Source: Cunninghamella blakesleeana (lineage: Eukaryota; Mucoromycota; Mucoromycetes; Mucorales; Cunninghamellaceae). From it: a stretch of 64,000 nt of DNA. The DNA lies in assembly GCA_017871115.1 (NCBI GenBank), contig JAFCIZ010000007.1, positions 2,046,001-2,110,000 on the forward strand, written 5' to 3'. The notes beneath the pieces are model-generated. The model saw only the letters and a list, made by a program, of their open reading frames with translations, had not been told where the DNA came from and made no database searches. Below, one piece after another: positions 37,754 to 51,971 of this stretch. Within the stretch, counting starts at the first letter, position 1; each line of letters starts with the position of its first letter. A program made the position numbers and the translations under genes.

Positions 37754-38072
37754 ATTATTATTTTTTTGTACATTTTTTTGATTTAAGAAATTTGACATAT
37801 GTGAAATATATATATTTATTTATTTTATTTTAAAAAAAAAAGTTATTATTTCCTCCTATTTTCTCATTACTTTTTTTAACTACTATTTTTTTATTTTTAT
37901 TTAGTATTCATTCATGTTTTATTCCATTTACTTTTTTCATTATCTTTTAAAATTATTATTAATATTATATTATTATTATCATTAATGTTATCATTATTTC
38001 ATCTTTATTTATAATAATAACAATAATAAATAAATAAATAAAAAAGCATACTGTTTCATCTAAAAAGATATG

Positions 38073-38120
<48 letters not shown>

Positions 38121-38405
38121 TATAGTGGGGAAAATAATAATAATAATTCGAGTTCAGCGTTTCCCTTTTTGGGATGCTTTGCTTCCTCCTTATTTATTTT
38201 ACTTTCTCTTTTTCTCTTTTTTATTTTTTATTTTTTTTATTTTTTTTCTCTTCATACTTTTCTTCCTTTCTTTCTTTTATTTTATTATTATATATACCTT
38301 TTTACATTCTTATATATATATATATATACATATACATTTTTTTTCATATATTTATATAAAGAGAATATTATTCAAAAAGTTCAATATCAGAACTTTTTTT
38401 TCGAT
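37754..38405. other. Intergenic region with a long (TA)n microsatellite
   Basis: No gene is seen. A (TA)n tract runs at about 38077-38115. A pyrimidine-rich leader (38190-38290) precedes the RhoGEF start. Open frames there are Phe/Tyr-rich and non-coding. Confidence 0.55.
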
Positions 38406-40002
38406 ATGAATCTAACTTTGGATTTCGAACCTTTTGAATGCTCATTTCAAGATTGGACTACCGTCAAACCAGTATCTTCCACAACTATAAAAGATATTAA
38501 TAAAAAAGAACAATTAAAACAAAAGGAAAAAATACGTTGGATACATGCTATCGATGAATTATTACAAACGGAAAGGGATTATAACGCTCATTTAACTTAT
38601 TTAGTCCAAGTAAGTAATAGTAGTAGTAAAGGGGTTATTTTATTTTTGCGGGGTTTATTTCTGCATTAAAAGATATATATAATAAAATAAAGGGCACTTT
38701 TAAATATGTACGATCTATTTTACTCATATTATTTATTTATTGATTTGTTTGTTTATTTTTTTTTTTTTTAATATGCAGGTATGCTTTAATAAAGTCTTAT
38801 TACAACAACAATGGATATCAAATCATCATAAAAAACTATTTATTAGAAATTCTGACCAATTATTAGCATTTCACCAACAATTCTTAACCAAATTAGAAGA
38901 AGCCAATTTAGAAAAGGATATTAATTTACGTTGTAAAAATATTGCTACTGTTTTTTTAGATATGGTAAGTCTTTTCTAGTATTAACAAAAAAAAAAAAAA
39001 AAATACATACAGACCACCCCTTTATGATGATGATGCTGTTGATGATGATGATGATGATAAAGATTTCCTTAAAAAACTTAAACTTAACTCACTCCTATAT
39101 TTATTATTTATTATTATTTATTTATTTATTTATTTATTATTTATATTATTTATTTATAATCAAAAGGGATCAAACTTTACTTTATATGATAATTATTGCG
39201 ATAAACACGATGATACTATTCTATTATGTAATGAATATCGTATTAAACCCGAATGGTCTGTTTTTACGAAAGAATGTATCGCTTATATTAATAATGGGCA
39301 TATTTACCCTACTACCCTTGAAAGCTCTTTCGATCAGCTAACAAAACCATTGCATTTTGAAGATTACTTAATCAAGGTAAAATAGATTAAAGCGAGGGAC
39401 AACAATGGGTTTATTTATTTTCCTTTTATTTATTTATTTACATGTTTTTATTTTATTTTTAGCCGGTACAACGTGTTTGTAGATATCAATTATTACTTAA
39501 AGAAATCTTAAAATATACAACAAAAGAAACAATAGAGTATAAAAAATTAGATTGTGCTATAGAAATGATGAAAGCAATTGTTGCTGGAATTGATCATCAA
39601 AAATATTATAGAGATACTACGGAAAGAACCCAATTGTTTATTGAACGATTGGATTTATCAGAAGCTCAATTAAATAAAGAGGTCATCTATCAGTTAGGTA
39701 ATTTGGTCATTGCTGGTGCTATTGATGTAGTTTATTCTTCCTCTTCTCCCTCTCCCTCCTCCTTGGGTAGTTTAGCACATGTAAGATCCAAATATTTGGG
39801 CTGTTTTATCTTTTCTACTTATTTAATCCTAGTAAGGCCTAAAAAAGTTACTTTATACACTCCAAAGTATTGGTTTCCATTACGTCATGTTGAGTTGGAA
39901 GATATACAGGATAATGGTAAAATAACATAAAATATGTACATGTATATTTATATTATGAGCTATCCTCTTTTAATATGTATTATTCACTTGTCTCTTTTCT
40001 CA

Positions 40003-40034
<32 letters not shown>

Positions 40035-42151
40035 GTAGACCACTATGAAAATGCCTTTTTATTAAAATATAAGAATCATATGTTTATTTTTACTGCCACT
40101 TGTTTACGTGAAAAGAAATTATGGATGAAAAGTTTATCTCAAGTAATAATGGAACAAAATAATAAATCAACCATTCATGATTCACTTTTAACGTCTTCAT
40201 TAGAAGAAATTCATCGTAAATCTTCTCTATCAAAAATATGTCCTTCTCGTTCCGTCACTAATTTACTTGATTTTGGTCGCGATAATAGTAACAATAACAA
40301 CTCTAATATACATCATGAAGCTTGTCACCCAACCTTGGAAGCGCATCTTCATTCTCCCTATGAAAAAGAAATGAAAAAATCAAAATCAATTGGATCCCAA
40401 TTATTTAATTACCATCAGCAACAAAACGAGTTTCAAGAATATCATCATGATAATAAAATGCCTTCATCTCCAACTTATCCACATCCTCCTTTACCTACCA
40501 TATTACCACCTTCCCCTCCGCCTTCATCTTCCTCTTATTACTATGATGTAGAAAATGAACCGAGTACAACCATTCCAGCCATTACTTTAACAAAAAGACA
40601 TTCTGCTGATTTTGCTTCTCAACAAAAAAAAAGAGAAAAATTAAAATCAAGAGTTCACTCAGAAATGTATATTAAATCGCCTCTACCTCAAGATTCATCA
40701 TTACCTTCTTCTGCTAATCACAACGATAATAGCAGCTCTACCCCATCGCCTCGATTACAAAGGAAAACAGGCTCTTTAGATATTTTAACTACATCATCAA
40801 GTCAATTATCTTTAAATATGATTGGAAAAATTAAAAACAATCATCAGCACGCTATAAGAATAGGATTTGACCATAAATTAAGAGACGTATGTACCCAAGA
40901 TTATTTGGCTTCGAGATCATGGACTACTTTATTAAGAGAATCTTCTACTGCAACAACAATAAATCATGATCTTCACCATCCTCTTCTCCAAACAGCAACA
41001 AATAAAAGAAAATCATCGCTATCCAATCTAAGATCTTCGACTTCTAGTTTTTCAATGATCATGGTACCTACTCGTAGAATAAGTGATGGCAGTAACAATA
41101 GTCATCAACAACAAAATGAATATCTACAACATCATTCTTCATTAACTATCATACCATCTTCGCCATCACCGTCACCTCCACCTCATATAGATACTTCTTC
41201 CTCGGTTATTAGTTCAACCATAAGCACATTAGAAGAAACAGTAACCCCGCCTAAACAACAACAACAACAACAACAGCAGCAGCAGCAGCAGCAGCAACAA
41301 CAACAACAACAAGATCCCTTTTTAAAAAAATCACCTTCAAGGATCAAACTTCTTCGAGCTTCCACTTCTTTTTATTTTAATAATAATAAAAAGGAGCATC
41401 AGGCACTATTAAATAGAAAAGCAGCTACTCCTTCTCCAACTTTATTACATAATCCTTCCTCTACTCATCACTTTAAAGAAAATCACAATCACCATCATAA
41501 TACAACTACTAGAAATTTAAATCAACCTATTAATCATAATAATAATATAACTACAATAACTACTAATATTAATAATAATAACTATAATAATAATAACGAT
41601 TTATTGTATCATGATCAAAAAAAGAATAATAATAATAATAATGTTAGAATAAAACCAAGTCCATCTTCTCGTTATCTTGTACAGCCATTTAAGTTAAAAA
41701 TTATGGATAAATTTCGCCACTTTTCACCATCATCATTATCATCGTCATCAACAACTATTAATAACAATAATAATAATAATGATAAGGATCACAATATTTA
41801 TTATACTTCTTCTCTAACTGCTAATAATACACAAAAAGGAAATCAAACAAATCAGATCAGCCACATTTATGATAATGAAGAGGTAAATAGTATACTAAAT
41901 ATGGTAATAGCCATTGAGATTTTTTATTAAATAATAATAATAATAATAAATAACAAAAAAAAAAAAAAAGGCTAATCTTGTTCATTTATTAATATTTATA
42001 TATATATATATAGTTAAAAAAAGAATATAAAGTGAAAAGATCAAGTAGATTATCCATGTGGGGAAGAAATGAAAAATCAAGTAAAATAGTAAATGATCAA
42101 GAACCTATTAAATTACATTGGACCAAGAAATTGCTCCCAACTAAAAAATAA
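38406..42151 (+). CDS. Rho guanine-nucleotide exchange factor (DH-PH)
   Basis: This protein would activate a Rho/Cdc42-type GTPase by nucleotide exchange, in polarity or wall signalling. Six exons (38406-38609, 38779-38964, 39167-39376, 39463-39916, 40039-41882, 42014-42151) give 1011 residues. The DH domain spans roughly residues 44-270: it starts at WIHAIDELLQTERDYNAHL and includes the conserved helix PVQRVCRYQLLLKEILKYT. A PH-like segment follows (about 275-390: GCFIFSTYLILVRPKKVTLY, then FLLKYKNHMFIFTATCLREKKLWMKSL read as its last strand and helix). The C-terminal 600 residues are low-complexity Ser/Asn/His/Gln, with a 19-Gln run. The final exon encodes a short basic tail. Without splicing of the last intron, the frame stops at 41930. 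Confidence 0.85.
41256..41312 (+). repeat. CAA/CAG repeat encoding 19 glutamines
   Basis: A trinucleotide repeat inside the last large exon of the RhoGEF, at about residues 758-776. It mixes CAA and CAG, with a pure CAG core in the middle, so length variation between strains is likely. Confidence 0.9.
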
Positions 42152-43043
42152 TATAATTCTTTATAATACAGAATAATAATAATAAATCTAATAGACTATT
42201 TATTTCCTAATACACTTTTTTTTTTTTGAATGAACGAACAATAATAATTACACCTTCCTTTTTTTAATAATAAAATTTTTACATTGACATAAAAAAAATT
42301 ATATAAATTCGGGGAAATAAAGTTTGTCTTTCTTTTTTTCTTTCTTTTTCCTTATCATTTTGCCACCTAATTATCAATTGACGATCTTCTCCTACAAGTG
42401 TATAAATATATATATATATATATATATGAAGAATAGGAGGTTATTAACATTTGATATTGACATAACCCCAAAGATTGGAAGTTAATGATATATGTATATA
42501 TGAAATCATAGTTTTTTTTTGCTTTTATGTTTTGCATAAAAATATAGTTTTCATGTATCTGATTTTTATTTTAAAATCATTTAATTCTGCATTTTATAAA
42601 AAGTAAAAATAAAATGTATAAAAACTTTTTTTTATTTTATTATATATAAAATCAATTACAATAATAAATAAAATTATTATATAAGAAAGCACACACAATA
42701 CAATATTATTTTGATACGCTGAGTTTTATAATAATAAGTCAATAAGGAAGGTAAGGTTCAATTGGGTTGCTTAGTTACTTGATATGGTAATCTATAGGAG
42801 TGGTGGTTTTTATTTGGGTACCTTTTTTTTTCGCTCGCTTATTTTATTTTTTAAGGGAGGAAATAATAAAATAAAATTTTAAGCACCTTTTCTAAAATAT
42901 TTTTCCTTTCCTTTCTTCTCTTTTTCTTTCATTCTTTTTTTTTTTTTTTTGTTAAATATATTTAATAATTATAACTGTATTATAAAATATAAATATATAT
43001 ACATAGATTAATATATGACTAGAGGATTAATAATTTGATAAAA
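42152..43043. other. Intergenic region, no gene recognised
   Basis: AT-rich spacer between the RhoGEF and the Iml2 gene. It has a (TA)n tract near 42409-42427 and a T-rich leader (42905-42950). Nothing else is supported. Confidence 0.55.
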
Positions 43044-44254
43044 ATGATCTTTCGTCAACACATATCCACTTTAACTAGATTAACATCTAATACCTTAAAA
43101 TATGCATCTACTAATACAGCCAACTTATTATTCTCATCTATGTCAGTTATATCTTCTGACGATTACCCAGATCATGAACAAATACTTGAATGGATGACTA
43201 GCTCTCAACAAGGCATGGTACGTAAAAAAAAACTCTATCATTTTATTACTATTATTAGTAGTTTTTTATTATACAAATATATATATACATATACTTTTTA
43301 TGCAATAGGGTATAAAACTAAAAACGAAACTCCTTTTTTCCTTTTTTTCCTTAATTCTTTTTAATATAATAGGATGCTTTTTTTGATGATCAATATGATA
43401 TTGCCTTTGCTATCTTTTCACAGCATTGTACTGAATCACCATTTCATGCTTTAGGATATGCTCTGTTAGCTTATGTAGAGGCTATGGTCAGCTTTGAATT
43501 ATCACAAATCCAACTGGCTCAAGAACGATTATCAGCTGCTGAATCACTTTGTAAACAATTTGCTAAAAGGGCGAAAAAAAAATATTCTTCCTCCCCCTCC
43601 TCTACATCAACAGGATTTGTTGCTTCCACTATGGATTGGTACACAAAATCACCCTCAGCAACAACAGCAGCAACAGAAATAAAAGAAAAAAATCATCATC
43701 ATCATCATCAATCTAAACTTAAAAAATCATCTATACATATATCACCTGACCTTCATTATGAATTACTAGAAACATGCTGCACTTTAATGTCTTGTACACT
43801 TCAATTTCTAAGTCATCATTGGATGGATTATGTTCGTGCTGCTTATAAATTAAGGAAAACTTATAAAAAATTTGAACAACTCTTTGAATTTATTACTGGT
43901 CATAAAGCAAGTGATTATGCTCAGCAATTAAATCATCGTCAGCACTATTCATCACCATCCTCCACTTCTTCATCATCATCATCCTCTTCTACTTCATCTT
44001 CCTCTACTACTAATTTTCAAAATAATCATCATAATAATAGAAAGAGAAAGAAATCACATAAAAAACAACATAAAAAACATATAAATCACACAACAGCTTC
44101 AACGACAGCTACAACTAATTCTGATATTAATAATAATACAACTTCATTAAAAAATATATTTGATAATGATGATCAAGAAATAAACTCTATTCAAAGTGGG
44201 GTTTATTTTGGTATTGGATTATTAAGTTTGATTTTTTCTTTATTACCACCAAAA

Positions 44255-44292
<38 letters not shown>

Positions 44293-44374
44293 TATATATA
44301 AGGAAGAGAAGAAGAAAGAATAGCTAATGCTTTTTTTTTTTTTTTTTTTACTAACATATACCTTTTTCCAATTC

Positions 44375-44413
<39 letters not shown>

Positions 44414-46347
44414 ATAAATAAAATAAAAATATAAATAGTCAACAAGTTGTTAAATACATTGGGGTTCTATTCTTCAAGACCATTTGCATTACAATTATTA
44501 CAACAAGCTTATCGAGATAAAGATAGTATGTTTTCCTCACTAAGTGCATTAGCCTTATTAGCTTATTATACCAATTTATCATCTTTTGCTCATCCTAAAT
44601 TATTACCGTCCTCTTTAACCTTAACTAAATCACGTACTATTGTCAATGAAATTAAAATAAAGTATCCTCATGGAAAAATATGGAAATTGTTAGAAGGGAA
44701 ATTATACCGTATGGAAGGCAATTTAACGAAAAGCGTTCAAGTTTTGCGTGATTGTCGTAGAAGAGATAGTATTTGTATGTCTCCTACATTACCATCACCT
44801 CCTCTACCACCTTCATCAGCTGGTGCAAAAGATTATTATCAACATATCACCATGACTACCACTTTTCCTTTACAAATGCAATCGCCTATCTCCGAATTGG
44901 CTATTCAAATCAGTGCTTTATCTGTTTATGAAATGGGATGGTAAAAAAAAGAAAAAAGAAAAAGAAAAGAGAAATTACTGTTTTTTTTTGTCAATAAACA
45001 TCAATATTAGGGAACGATGTGTGGAGAGAGAGATAAAAAAAAAAGAAGGAGATGATAGTGGTGATAGTGGGGCAAAGGGTTAAAAAAAAAGTTCACTCCT
45101 ACTTTTCTAAAGTTATTCTAAACTTTATATCTATTTTTTCTTTACTTTTTTATTTTTATCATGATTTGTTCAGGGGACAAATCTTTTTAGGTGATTATTT
45201 CCAAGCATCTGAGACATTTTATAGATTAGAAAGTATGAATAATTGGTCCCGAGCTTTTTATCATTATATAGCCACTTGTTGCTTATATGGAGATGAAGAG
45301 TATGATAAAGCTGCTATTGATTTTATTCAAATCCCAAGAATTTTAGCCAGAAGAAGAAAAAATGGAACAAGATTGTTAGCTAATGAACAATTTGCTGAAA
45401 GAACTATTCAACAATGGATTTACCAAGCCAATCAAATTAAAAAACAACAAAAGAAAAAAGAGAAAAAGATGATGAAGTTGATGGCAAATTGTGATAAGAA
45501 CGACCAAGAAAAAAATGTAAAAAAAAATAACAAGAATGAAAAGAGACATTATGAAGCGTTTTATTACCGTGATGCTATGAATGGGAATTTATTAAAACAA
45601 GTGGTGGCGGTAAACCCATTATGGGAAATCATTTATCTTTGGAATGGTATGTACAACGTTTCTGTTAATTTATTACAACAAATGAAATTAAAATTACATC
45701 AATCCATTGAAAATATAAAAACGACTTCAACAATAACACAGCATGGATGTTCAAATATTGGTCGACTTTATATCCTTATAGGAGTAGTGGAACGTGAACT
45801 TGGAAATGAACAACATGCAGAAACTTGTTTTCGAAAAGTCATTCATTTAGAAAAAACATGCTTTTCAGACCATCAGCATGATATATTTGAAGAAGATGAA
45901 GAGGATGGTACTAGTGCTAGTGGTAGTAGTGATGAAGATGAAGCGGACGATGATGATGATCAAGATAGAATGATGTGGATGACGGAATCAAATTTTAAAA
46001 AATCCTTATGGGCAGGTCCTTATGCTATGTATGAAATGGCTTTATTAAGATGTTTGCAAATAACGACAGCAACAGCCAATCAAGATAGCAATTTTACAAG
46101 AGAGGTCAAATTGCAAAAAATGAAAGAAGCTAGAGATTGGTTACGTAAAATTGATCAATATCATTATCATTATCATACAAATAATAACAACCATGGTAGT
46201 AGTAATAATGCTAGTTACCATCACCATCACCATGGAAGCAATAATTCTTCTTTAAATTATTCAGATGTATCTTGTGAGTCTACTTGTATGTTACTTCATG
46301 TACGATGCCAACTATTAATTGAAAAAATGGACGATATGGATATTTAA
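43044..46347 (+). CDS. IML2: Iml2/TTC39-family protein
   Basis: In yeast, Iml2 links lipid droplets to clearance of protein inclusions; the animal relatives are TTC39 proteins. Four exons (43044-43217, 43373-44255, 44439-44940, 45174-46347) give 910 residues. Family features are visible in order: the N-terminal helices (LGYALLAYVEAMVSFE), the paired segment CCTLMSCTLQFLSHHWMDYVRAAYKLRKTYK, then GVYFGIGLLSLIFSLLPPK, LLNTLGFYSSRPFALQLL and later TPR-like helices with WSRAFYHYIATCCLYG and LYILIGVVEREL. Low-complexity Ser/Asn/His insertions and an acidic tract (GSSDEDEADDDDD) interrupt the fold, making it longer than most homologues. The function here is inferred from the family. Confidence 0.85.
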
Positions 46348-47229
46348 AAAAAAGATAAAAATAAAAAAAAAGAAAAAAAAAAAAAAGGAAAGTGAGAAAA
46401 GTATACATATAATTTTTTTTAATCAATAGATACTGTTGTATTATATATAAAAATATATATCTAATTTAATTTAATTTACTATTCTTTTAATTATCATTAC
46501 TGCTATTATTATTATTATTATTATATAAATAAATATATAATGGTTACTACTGCTACTATTACTTTTCTACTATTAATACTGTTGTTATTATCATTATTAA
46601 ATATATACAAATTTTGATTTTAATTTTAATTTTTTTATATTTGTATATACTGTACTACAATTAACCATTATGCGATCAAATAAGTTTAGGCAGCCATACA
46701 TAAAAAAATGGAAAAAAGAAAAAAAAAGGTTTTACTTTTTCGCAAGAATTATTCAGCTTTATTTCCATCGTTCTTATATATATATGAGGGGATAAATGTA
46801 ACTCCTTTAAGTATAAAATACAGGTTTTTATTTATTTATTTATTTGTTTGTTTGTATGTGAATGTAGGATTCTATCATGCAGTCTTTATTCTTATTCTTT
46901 TTTTTATTCATCAGCATTATCCTTTTTTATTCTAATTTTTAAGCATATAAGAAAAAAAAAAGAGAAAGAAAGTGAATGAGTGAGAGTTTACTATATATAA
47001 AAGGCTATTTAATGATGACAATTATGAAAAAAAAAAAAAGGAAAAATAATATAGCCAAAAGGCATGTGAAAAAAAAAATCGGACTCTAAATTCCCCACAT
47101 TTTTAAATATTTTTTATGACAATATAAAATAAAATCCTATTTTATTCTCACTTTTCCTTTTTTTTCTTTTTCTTTTTATATTATTATTATTCTTCTTCTT
47201 GTATAAATTAATTTATTAGATAAAAAAAA
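46348..47229. other. Intergenic region, no gene recognised
   Basis: AT-rich spacer. The 75-codon open frame at 46708-46935 has no motif and an implausible Phe/Leu/Tyr-rich composition. The last 70 bases before the thiolase start are a pyrimidine-rich leader. Confidence 0.55.
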
Positions 47230-49088
47230 ATGGCTAAAGTATATGTTATTGGTGTTGGTATGACTAAATTCATCAAACCTCGTGGTGAAGTTGATTATCC
47301 TGGTAATACTAACAATGATAGATTCAAATGAAAAAATAATAATAAAAAACAAAATAAAGTATATTCCTGTTTATTAATATGACCTTCTTTCTTATTTTAA
47401 TATTATACAACTATAATAATAAAAGAAATGGGTCTTGAAGCAACTGTCAAAGCTTTAAACGACGCAAAAGTTACATATGATCAAGTTCAATTTGCCGCTT
47501 GTGGTTATGTTTATGGTGATTCTACTGCTGGTCAACGTGTATTATATCAATTGGGTATGACTCAAATTCCTATTATAAATGTTAACAATAACTGTTCTAC
47601 CGGTTCTACTGCTTTATATCAAGCTCGTAATGCCGTTGCTTCAGGTTCTGTAGATTGTGCTTTAGCTGTTGGATTTGAAAGAATGCAACGCGGTTCTCTT
47701 GGTTCCACATTCTCTGATCGTACAAACCCTCTTGGTAAAGCAATAATAAATAAATAAATAAATAGCAATCATGTTGATACTTGTAACCATAATAATATGG
47801 ATAAAAGATGGGTAAATCACAACTTTAATTTCTAAACCTTTTATATTTTTGTATTTAAAAAAAAGATCACGTGAATATGGTCATGGCTAGTGAAGTTGGA
47901 TTTGAACCTAAGGCCCCTCCTGCTGCTCAAATCTTTGGTAATGCTGGTATGGGTTATATTGAAAAGTATGGCGCTACTGCTCGTCATCTTGCTAAAATTG
48001 GTGAAAAGAATCATCGTCATAGTGCCCTTAATCCTTATTCTCAATTCCGCGATGTTTATACTCTTGAACAAATTGAAAATTCTCCCAAAGTATTTGGTCC
48101 TTTAACAAAACTTCAATGTTGTCCTACTTCTGATGGTGCCGGTTGTGCTATTCTTGTAAATAAATATATAAATAGATTCAAAAAAAAAATGCATATATAT
48201 ATATAAGATGGAATTCATATTTACCTATTTTTCTCTTTAATTGTATATATATATTTAGGCAAGTGAACAATTCGTTGCTAAACACAATTTATGGGATCAA
48301 GCTGTTGAAATTGTTGCTCAAGTTATGGCTACTGACTCTCCTAAAATGTTATCTACCGATTCTATTGAATGGGCTGGTGCTGATATGACTCGTCGTGCCG
48401 CTAATGATGTATATAAGAAAGCTGGTATTACTGCTAACGATGTCCAAGTTATCGAACTTCATGACTGTTTCTCTGCTAATGAAGTAAGTATTGTGTTATA
48501 TATATTTATAATAGATGCCTTTTTAAAAAATAAGAATAAGAGCAAGCATATGGATGGCCGATTTATTTATTTTTTTGTGTTTTTTATTTCTAGTTATTAA
48601 CATATGATGCTCTTGGATTAACACCTCCTGGTAAAGCTCATACTATTATTGATTCTGGTGATAATACTTTTGGTGGTAAATATGTTGTTAATCCTTCTGG
48701 TGGTTTAATTTCTAAAGGTCATCCTCTTGGTGCTACTGGTTTAGCTCAATGTGCTGGTAATTATATAGATATAAGATATATTAAAGAGAAATAATATGAC
48801 TAAAAGTCTTTTTTATACTTTTTTATATTTTCATTTTTAATAATAGAACTTGTATGGCAATCTCGTGGTTGGGCTGGTGAAAGACAAGTACCCAATGTAA
48901 AATATGCTCTCCAACATAACGTTGGTTTAGGTGGTGCTGTAGTAGTTACTCTTTATAAGAAAGCTAATGACAAGTATACCCAACCTGAAGGTTATAACCC
49001 TGCTATTGAAGCTCGTCCCATTACCCAAGCTGATTATGACCGTGCTAAATCTACTAAGCGTGCTGAATTCTTGGAAGCTAAATTATAA
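47230..49088 (+). CDS. SCP2-type thiolase with peroxisomal targeting signal
   Basis: This enzyme performs thiolytic cleavage in peroxisomal beta-oxidation, probably of 2-methyl-branched or bulky acyl-CoAs as for mammalian SCPx. Six exons (47230-47302, 47426-47734, 47866-48155, 48259-48483, 48594-48756, 48847-49088) give 433 residues. The catalytic Cys lies in NNNCSTGS, followed by [26 protein letters not shown] (catalytic His) and [12 protein letters not shown]. The protein ends in AKL, a PTS1 peroxisomal signal. No SCP2 sterol-carrier domain is fused at the C-terminus. Codons are strongly biased to GGT, GCT and ACT, more than in most neighbours, suggesting high expression. Confidence 0.9.
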
Positions 49089-49359
49089 AAAAATTGTAAA
49101 TCATTATCTATTTATTCATTAATTTAAGTTAAATTATGTCAATAAAATAAATTATATATAAAAAATTATAAGACTTAAAAAAATTATATAATGGATAGAT
49201 TTAGGTGGGGTTTTTGATTTTTTTTAGTTACTCGGATGGCATATTTGAAAGTGAATATAAAATTGAGAATGTTACATTATGGCCTTATATATATATATAA
49301 CTGAACTGTATACGATTAAAATAGAATAGATGATGGAAATAATCTAAAATTTTGATATA

Positions 49360-50307
49360 CTTGACCCCGTCACGAATTTCCAAATTTGGTTCATTTTTTA
49401 TGTTTCTAGTTATTATCTATAGTGTAACTTTTGCTATATATATATACATTGATAAATGTATTTAATAGATAAGAAAAGGTTACGTAAAACAAAAGTGCAA
49501 TATAAATGGTATACAGAATAAAACGAAAATTATGCGCATAATATAAAATATAATGAAAAAAAAAATTGTATAATTAGGTATATAAGTCATAAAGTAATAA
49601 ACATAAATAATATATATATAAATATATTATTATTATTTTTACATATTTTTGTCAATTTTTTCTTTGTTGAAGGAAGTAATATTTAAATAGCACTAATTCT
49701 CTTTTAATGTAAAAATATAAAAAATAAAAATAAGAAAAGTCTAATATTTTATATCACAAGTGGCTATTTCATCTATTCTATATTAATTTATACAATAGAC
49801 TTTAAATGTTTTTATTTCATAATGTATGCAACTATTTGGCAGTTGGTATTAAAGTTAGCAGTATTAATATTGCTGGCACCATTACGATATATTATTTTTA
49901 TCTAAGAATTATTCTATAATAATTTTTCACACTACTAGTATAATTTTGCTATATAATTTTTTATCCAAGTAATATCATTTTGTATGGTTTTATGATGTTT
50001 ATATCAATATCCTGGTAATATTAAGTTAGCTATTCGTATAAATTTAAAAAAAAAAATAAAGAAAATTAAAGTCCAGCTCTTTTCTTTTTCGTACAATTTT
50101 TTTAGGAATGTATAGTAGGTTTATCTATATCTTTTACATAATATATTTATAGAAATATATATATATATATATATCTTTATTTTTCTATTATCATTTTTCT
50201 TTTAATTTAGAGTAATATAAAAATTATATATGATGAAGCTCTATATTTTACTTTTTGGGATATATCTCCACAAAAATACCAAAGTCTGGGAATTGTCACG
50301 AGATTCG
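49360..50307. mobile_element. Possible degenerate mariner-like non-autonomous element
   Basis: Two imperfect inverted arms of about 24 bases face each other (49366-49389 and 50279-50302): the left has CGTCACGAATTTCC and the right, reverse-complemented, CGTGACAATTCCC, both continuing to TTTGG. About three quarters of positions match. TA dinucleotides flank both outer ends, as in Tc1/mariner insertions. The 0.95 kb interior holds no open frame. The arms are degenerate, so this is tentative. Confidence 0.3.
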
Positions 50308-51971
50308 TAATAACGTCCTTTTATACCTATTTCATTCAGTAGAAAAAAAAAACTTTGATGATCTTAAAAAAATAAAAAAGGCGATGATAATTATAGCATG
50401 TTTGATACTAATCTAGACTTTTTCAGGTGATTTTTCACTTGGTGATTTTCGGAGATTAGTATTTAACATTAGTAAAAAAAATAATAATAAAAAAAAGTTG
50501 AAAAATTTACTAAAAATTTTTGAATGGTAATGATAATAACCATAAGTTGACTCCATAAAAAAAAACAATATGTATTCATGCGAACACGAAATTAGTGGTA
50601 GAAAGTATTTTATTCATGATAATAATAAAATAATAATAATAATAAACTAGAATTCTTTTTTTTTTAAAAAAAATGCTACAATATAAACGGTAAGATCAAT
50701 TTTTAAAGGGAAAGCTGAGTGCAAAAAGGTTGATCTTTTACTGATTACCTAATCTATATATATATATATGTCTATATATATTTCCAGATTTTATTTCCAG
50801 ATTTTTTTAAAAAAATATAGTCAATATATTGCGCGATCAAAAAAAGTTAGTAAATCCAAAAAGTCTATACATCCCGCATTATATAAAATGGTATCAAGAA
50901 CACGTTATTATTTATAATGCGGTTACTCTAATTTGCAAAGTCTTAATAAAAAAACTCCACGCCACATTTTTTTAAGAGTTTTAGAAAATCGATACGATTA
51001 AACTAGTTTCGAATATGAAATAGAAATATCATCTCAATTCGGTTTTATGTTCTCTATTTTTATTTATCTATATATCAACTAAACAAATAATATATATCAA
51101 TTATTATTTTTATCTTTCTCTCTTGTCGTCTTTTTTATCTTTCTATTTTTTTTTTTCCTAATTATTTGGAAAGGATAGAATTATTGCTGATTTCGAAAAA
51201 AAATAGCGAAAGAATTTAATTGGATTTGTTACATGCCTTTTTTTTTGCTTAGTTTAAATTTTTTTTAATCAGAAAATGACATCTTTTACGAATGATATTA
51301 GATACTGCTATAACCAATCAAATTACATGCAGTTGACACCATATGTAACATCATTGATATCTTTCAAGAAGATTAGCTTTAAACTTAATCGTACAATTAT
51401 TATTATTTAAATATAAAAGAGTTACCATCATGAGAAAAATTCATGGTTTTTTCCCACAATATGAACAATCAGATCAACAACAAGTCTTTTTTTTTATTTT
51501 TTATGAAGGATATTGGTTATTAAACATTGAACAATAGAAGTAAAATATAAAATAGATGAACTAAATATAAAAATAGGTTTTAACGAATATTATTTGATCA
51601 TGGAGAAAGTAATTACGTTTTTGATTTAAAAAAATTTTACTATTGATAAAGCGGATATCGAATATTTTTTCTTTAAAGTTTCTATTTCATTTCAATTTTC
51701 TTTTTTTCTTCTTCCTTTCTTTCTCTTTTTTTTTATATAAATAAGGAATTCTCCAATTTTTATTTTTTTATCTTTTTCTTTCCTTCTTTTATTTTTTAAA
51801 TATCTTTAATTTGTTAGATCAAAAAAAGGTCTATTTTATAAATTTCCTTTTTATATATATATTATTATATTCTATCAACTCCCTTTTTTAATTTTTAACT
51901 ATATTTTATTTTAAAATCATAACATAAATATATATATATTAAGTTATATATATAATATACTTACATAAACT
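50308..51971. other. Intergenic region upstream of the permease
   Basis: No gene is seen. It contains an imperfect hairpin near 50686-50745 (GATCAA and TTGATC arms), a T-tract/A-tract junction near 50658-50673 and a pyrimidine-rich leader (51690-51830) before the permease. Confidence 0.45.

Noticed and set aside
41883..41930. Earlier stop of the RhoGEF at 41930
   Set aside because: Reading past 41882 runs through a GT donor into AT-rich intron sequence. Splicing to 42014 gives a sensible basic tail in phase.
50686..50745. Imperfect hairpin with GATCAA/TTGATC arms
   Set aside because: The arms are short and interrupted in very AT-rich DNA, where such structures arise often by chance.
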